In this document: piece after piece, positions 59,561 through 64,000 of the stretch
How positions within the stretch are numbered: position 1 is the first letter of the stretch
Layout of the letters: each line of letters opens with the position of its first letter
Assembly (NCBI GenBank): GCA_013400115.1
Contig: VXBP01002343.1
Coordinates: 396,278-460,277 of the forward strand
Reading direction: 5' to 3'
DNA length: 64,000 bases
From: Rhinopomastus cyanomelas
Taxonomy: Eukaryota > Chordata > Aves > Bucerotiformes > Rhinopomastidae
Notes under the pieces: generated by a model
Databases searched by the model: none
What the model was told of the DNA's origin: nothing
Seen by the model: the letters and a program-made list of their open reading frames with translations, nothing else
Program-made: the position numbers and the translations under genes

Positions 59561-62049
59561 TCTGCTGAAAGACATCTATCAACTGCACCACTAGCTTCTT
59601 TCTTTTAAAATCAGTACGAATGCTCAATACAACAACAAACCTGCTGGCAGTACTAATGTGAAGTTAACACTGATAATTATAACAAAGAATTTTACTGAGA
59701 ACAAACTGAATATTTTTAAATCCTATAACACTGATTTCACTTCTCACAGGGAGAGGAGGGGTTTTTTAAAACAGCAATAACAAGCTGGGTAGAAAGTACA
59801 GTCCCTCTATTCTTTTCATTAGGTACCAAAGGAGAAGAAGTGGTCCTTTTTATTTCCCACAGAAAACCCGAGATTTTTCACTGAAGATGAAGAGTTGATG
59901 AAATAGCTTTTTTAGTTTTTGAAGATAAAAATTCTAAACCAGCTCAAAACACACACTACGGAAGAACACAAGCGGTATACATACCTTCTTCCTCCTTGGT
60001 GCCTTCTGTCTATAGCTTGGCTTACAAGCAGAACGAAAACATACTCATAGAAGAAGTTAAAGAAAACATTGAGATGTATCTTTAACTGTTTAAATGCATT
60101 GTTCTGATTATCTAATAATTTTTTCCTTGATTTTTAGACAAAAGCATTGTGCACATGCATGGTCTGCCAGAGATAGTGGATGTTTATGAAGCCTTGATTT
60201 TTGACAAAAAGAGAGGAAAACTTGTGATAAATTCTAACTACTGTTTGTCCTCCTCTAAAAGCCCAAGAAACTCTAATACCTGGGTCTCTGTTATCATGGG
60301 AGTCAGCTTTGTTACCCTTGTTTTCCATAGCAGAAGGCAGAGACACTTCCCCCAGGACAAGCAGCAGACCAACCCCTGCAAGTTCCATTTTGGTGCTCTT
60401 TGGTCTTTGCTGTGTGACCAGAAAGTGTCTCATCTCTGATTTTGGAAGAGGCAGTGACAGCAAAACCCTGCTCAGAGGAGCAGGAGGAAGAGCAGGACCT
60501 CTCCAGAGGGAATTGCTCTGAGAGTTCTGCTGAGTGGCTCAGGCAGTGTAGGGGGATCCAAAGACAGGCACGTCCCTCCTCATTTCCTCCTAACAGAACA
60601 GCTTTATCTACGTTTATAAAGAACACCAAGCAGAACACTACCTAAAGTTTAACCAGGGAGCAAATGGAAAGTTTAGATAAAAGTCTTTCAAGGGAAAATA
60701 ATGAGCTGAATTACAGTAGAAACAGTTGCTATATGGATAGGGCAAAATATTTGACAAGGAAAACATCTCTGAGAAGAAAGCACAAGGGCAGAGCTATTGC
60801 ACCCTCTGAGGCCTTTTCCCTCAGACTTCTTATTTTATAACATATTTCTAAAACACAACACCCACAACTGTTTTTCTTCATCTATCAAAGCATAAAATTG
60901 CCAGTCCTTTGACCTAACTTAAATGAAGGAAGTAGCAATGTTAGGTTTAATTAAAAACAGCAAATATTTGTACAGCTGTCCCTGGTTTCGCGGCACAGAA
61001 ATAGGTTTAGCATCAAATCTTACAGTTTTAAATCCCCAGGGAACCATATACAAAAACATATAGGATCCTTCTGGCTGACTTGCCAAAGCCAGAAATGCCT
61101 TTTTTTGGAGTTATTTCAGGTGGGGCTCATTCAGCCTTCCCCTTTCCAACCCACTGTTTTCCTACTTGAGATGTTTTTTTCTCCTTTCCATGCTCCAAAA
61201 GTGTCACTGTCAGCTTGACAGGTTTGGATGTGTTTGATGCGTTTTATTGTGAATAATTCTAATAATAATAGTAGTAATAAAACTGAGGGTAGGCTGGGAA
61301 GTTTTGACTTAACAGCAGCTGTAGCTCTTTGCTGGAAACCCTGATGGCTGGATCCTGGGTCTCTGCCTCTCAGTGTGACTGTCATCAGGAAGCTCCTGGC
61401 ACAGGATACAGGAGCATCACCCAGATCTGCGCTGAACATCCCTGATGCCGAGAAGGGTTTGGAATAAGTGTTTTCACTCTTGGCCTTTGCTCTCCTTTTA
61501 AAATGTACATTGAAACACCCTGTAAAATCCTTTAGCACTGAGCTTTGTAAAGCAGCCTCTGGAGAGCTGACTCCATGCAAACCCCACCCCCTCCAAGGGG
61601 CCAGCCTCAGGAAGCCCACTCCCAGCAGGGACCTTGGGTGGATTTACAGTGCCTCGTACTGCAGGGTTAGAGATGAGAGGGAATAAGGAGGGAAGGGGCC
61701 AAGCCATGTTTAAAAAGCTGTCCCCAGATCTGAATCAGAAACAATGATGACTGATCTGGCTCCTATGCTTGTGTCCATTGGGCACTAGGCAGGGGCTCTT
61801 CACACCCTCTGGGCTGCTGCAGCCTCCTGTCATCCCTGCAGCCCTTCACAGTGTTCCCATGACCAAATCTTCAGCAACATCAGGTGTGGCACGGCTCAGG
61901 AGAGGAGAGAGAGGTGTGTAAGCCTGGTGAGGCTCAAGAGCTAGAGCAAGAGAAAAAAGTCCTGGGGAAACATACTAAGCAAGAAGATGGTGAAGACCTG
62001 TTTCCTCTCAGCCCAAGTGAGCCCAGGCCAGAGAGATTGACCCAGGCAA
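59561..62049. other. Intergenic sequence with an (AAT)n run
   Basis: An interrupted AAT/AGT microsatellite lies at about 61,252-61,282. A 162-codon open frame at 61131-61619 minus crosses it, gaining a leucine run, and has no recognisable domain. Nothing else recognised. Confidence 0.5.
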
Positions 62050-62323
62050 TGCTGGTGAGGCATGAGACTGATGGGAGAAGGGGCAATGGGTGTGAGCTGG
62101 AACATAGGAGGTTCCATATAAATATCAGAAGGAACTTCTTCACAGTGAGGGTGACAGAGCACTGGCCCAGGGAGGTTGTGGAGTCTCCTTCTCTGGAGAC
62201 ATTTAAAACCTGCCTGGATGTGTTCCTGTGCATCTCGGTCTAGGTGATCCTGCTGTGGCAGGGGGATTGGACTAGACAATCTTTCGAGGTCCCTTCCAGT
62301 CCCTAATGTTCTATGATTCTGTG
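62050..62323 (+). mobile_element. CR1 LINE 3' fragment
   Basis: 'gggcaatgggtgtgagctggaacataggaggttccatataaatatcagaaggaacttcttcacagtgagggtgacagagcactgg...' through 'gagacatttaaaacctgcctggatgtgttcctgtg' to 'attggactagacaatctttcgaggtcccttccagtccctaatgttctatgattctgtg'. It is among the less diverged copies. The frames at 61884-62243 plus and 61941-62351 minus are this element. Confidence 0.94.
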
Positions 62324-64000
62324 TGAGACACTTTAAGAGAGGGCCCTGCATAGCAAGATGTCCTGACTCGTAGAAGCAACTTCCCAGCTTGTACCTGTAG
62401 AACAGACTCTTTGCTCCCTCTCCTACAGCAGCATCTTTTTCTTTCCACCCAAAAGTAAGTAAGAGAGACAGAAATACATTTATCTAAGGTTTTTGGTAGA
62501 AGGGCCATGGCCTGCACTCAGAATTGCATTCACTGGGTCTTGCCATGCTAACTGGAGGAGTTTCATATGCATTAATTTTCAGTTAAGTAATCTAAGGCCA
62601 CAGCCTGCAAAACAGAAAGCTACTGACAGTTCAATGTAGATACGTCGCAGGGGTTCAAGGGATAAAAACAGTGTTTGCTGAACAAAGGCTTACTGATATG
62701 CTGAGTGGCCTTGAAATACTAGTTAGATCTTTTTCAAAAGCCATTTTTATAGATCTACATTTCTACAACAGCACGCACAGTCTCCACCTGTAAAGCTGTA
62801 GCCTCCTGTTCCAGAAGAATCCGAAATGACTGGTAACCTACAAATGAAACACAACCAACGCACATTGCCCGCAGCTACTCCAGACTGGCAAACTATATAT
62901 CCCAGGTACAACACCCAATAAACACACACCTCAAAAAATAATCAGTTTTCTGATAAATGCAGTATTTGTGCATATTATCTAAGCAGGGTGTCGAAGCAAA
63001 GGCCTAAGTATGCACTTTCTTGATGCACGGGTTTATTTGTTGGAGCCCAATATGTCTCCTACATCTTGTTCCAAGTCAAATTACTTTGGCATTGCCCAAA
63101 ATGTCTTTACTTTGTAATGATTTTTGAGTCAGCCACACAGAACAAGACATCAGGTCTTATCCGGTGTTGACAACCAAGGGTACATGTCATGGTTTGGAAC
63201 CACGGGCTTCTGGTGTTTGTGCTTTTCTGCATGGAAACACTCCCTTGCATGGACAGAACGACTGCAGTAGCAAGGGTGGAGGTGCAGTTGTGGGCAGGGG
63301 AGGCACCCCTGTTTAGCTGGGGGGAACTTCTGGGATGCTTTCTTTCATCTAGCAGGCAGCGGAGCTGCCCAAACTAACCTGCACGGCAGTGGGCAGTAGA
63401 GCAGCCCCACTCCCACCCCAGGCTGTGCTCTTCTACTTTTATACTCTTCTGCTTCCCAGCACATTGTGAGGAGCTAGAGGACACTGGAGCAGCACACGTA
63501 CCACCACTTCAAGTGTCATATGGTGGATGAATATTTGTGAACAAAATTTTACTATGATTTGTGGTTTCTAGTATCTTGGTGATGAATTTGAGCTATCACA
63601 AGAAACTGTTTTCACATGTGGCCACTGCACCTGGCTTTGTGATTGTTAAAAAAATCAAATCCCAGCTTCCTCAAGTCAAGATACAATTCACTCATAAACT
63701 CAGTCTCCAAGAATTAGAAGCAACCTTTGAACATTTGTGTCCAAATGTTTTTCACTCTCCAGCAATATCCATCTAAGAGTCCACTAGGAATAAACTCACC
63801 TAAAGGTGAACAGGGTGATGTTAGAAGCCATGCATAACACAAAAAAGTGTGCTAGAAATCAAATGAAATTGCTAGACATTATTCTCTGAAAATGAGAGTA
63901 CAGTGACAGGTTGGACTCCTGCAACACCAGTTTTCCAGCAAGACTTCTTCATTGCTAGTAATTTAAAATAAAAAGGGCTTAAGATATTTTGGTTTTACAC
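62324..64000. other. Intergenic sequence, nothing recognised
   Basis: No repeat, RNA gene or convincing exon seen up to the window end. Confidence 0.55.

Noticed and set aside
61131..61619. 162-codon minus-strand open frame
   Set aside because: It crosses an AAT microsatellite that gives a leucine run; no domain, no splice context, and composition like intergenic sequence.
1..64000. Search for a CRISPR array, operon, tRNA or rRNA genes, or endogenous viral genes
   Set aside because: No regularly spaced repeats, no tRNA box pairs, and no viral gag/pol/env motifs were seen. The only reverse-transcriptase motifs belong to CR1.

Overview
This is a 64-kb piece of vertebrate nuclear DNA, almost certainly from a bird. 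The evidence is AT-rich DNA with small exons and kilobase introns, a single CpG island, and at least 16 fragments of CR1 LINEs. Several of those fragments carry the avian CR1 3' end, a variant of 'ggtcccttccaacc' followed by 'attctgtgattctatga'. The species cannot be fixed from the sequence alone.

Positions 1-27,300 hold the 5' two-thirds of one gene on the minus strand, RNASEH2B (subunit B of the RNase H2 heterotrimer). Six coding exons are recognised with intact splice sites and mutually compatible phases: exon 1 at 27233-27296, exon 3 at 10547-10654, exon 4 at 8259-8335, exon 5 at 6834-6951, exon 6 at 2310-2374 and exon 7 at 1018-1123. The lengths of exons 1, 3, 4 and 7 (64, 108, 77 and 106 bp) equal those I recall for the human gene. 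Exon 5 is one codon longer and exon 6 three codons shorter. Exon 2 (72 bp in human) should lie between 10.66 and 27.23 kb, but I could not find it. The exons for the C-terminal part, including the PCNA-interacting tail, lie off the left edge.

Exon 1 sits in a CpG island (about 26.92-27.66 kb) with E2F-like, YY1-like and GC-box sequences just upstream of the start codon. This looks like a TATA-less housekeeping or S-phase promoter.

Positions 27.7-64 kb look intergenic. I recognise no protein-coding gene there. The open frames are the length expected by chance or lie inside CR1 copies. The main content is CR1 debris, mostly in plus orientation, including one roughly 2-kb copy (31.29-33.29 kb) in which decayed reverse-transcriptase motifs are still readable.

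Three places look like assembly problems. A lone n at 21,889 cuts a CR1 tail. A near-identical tandem pair of about 1.03 kb (22,649-24,708) is separated by one n. A 1,053-bp near-identical pair (43,692-45,830) flanks a 33-n gap. Both pairs look more like false (haplotype) duplications at gaps than real biology, and the first lies in the interval where RNASEH2B exon 2 is missing. I found no operon, CRISPR array, RNA gene or novel multi-gene system.
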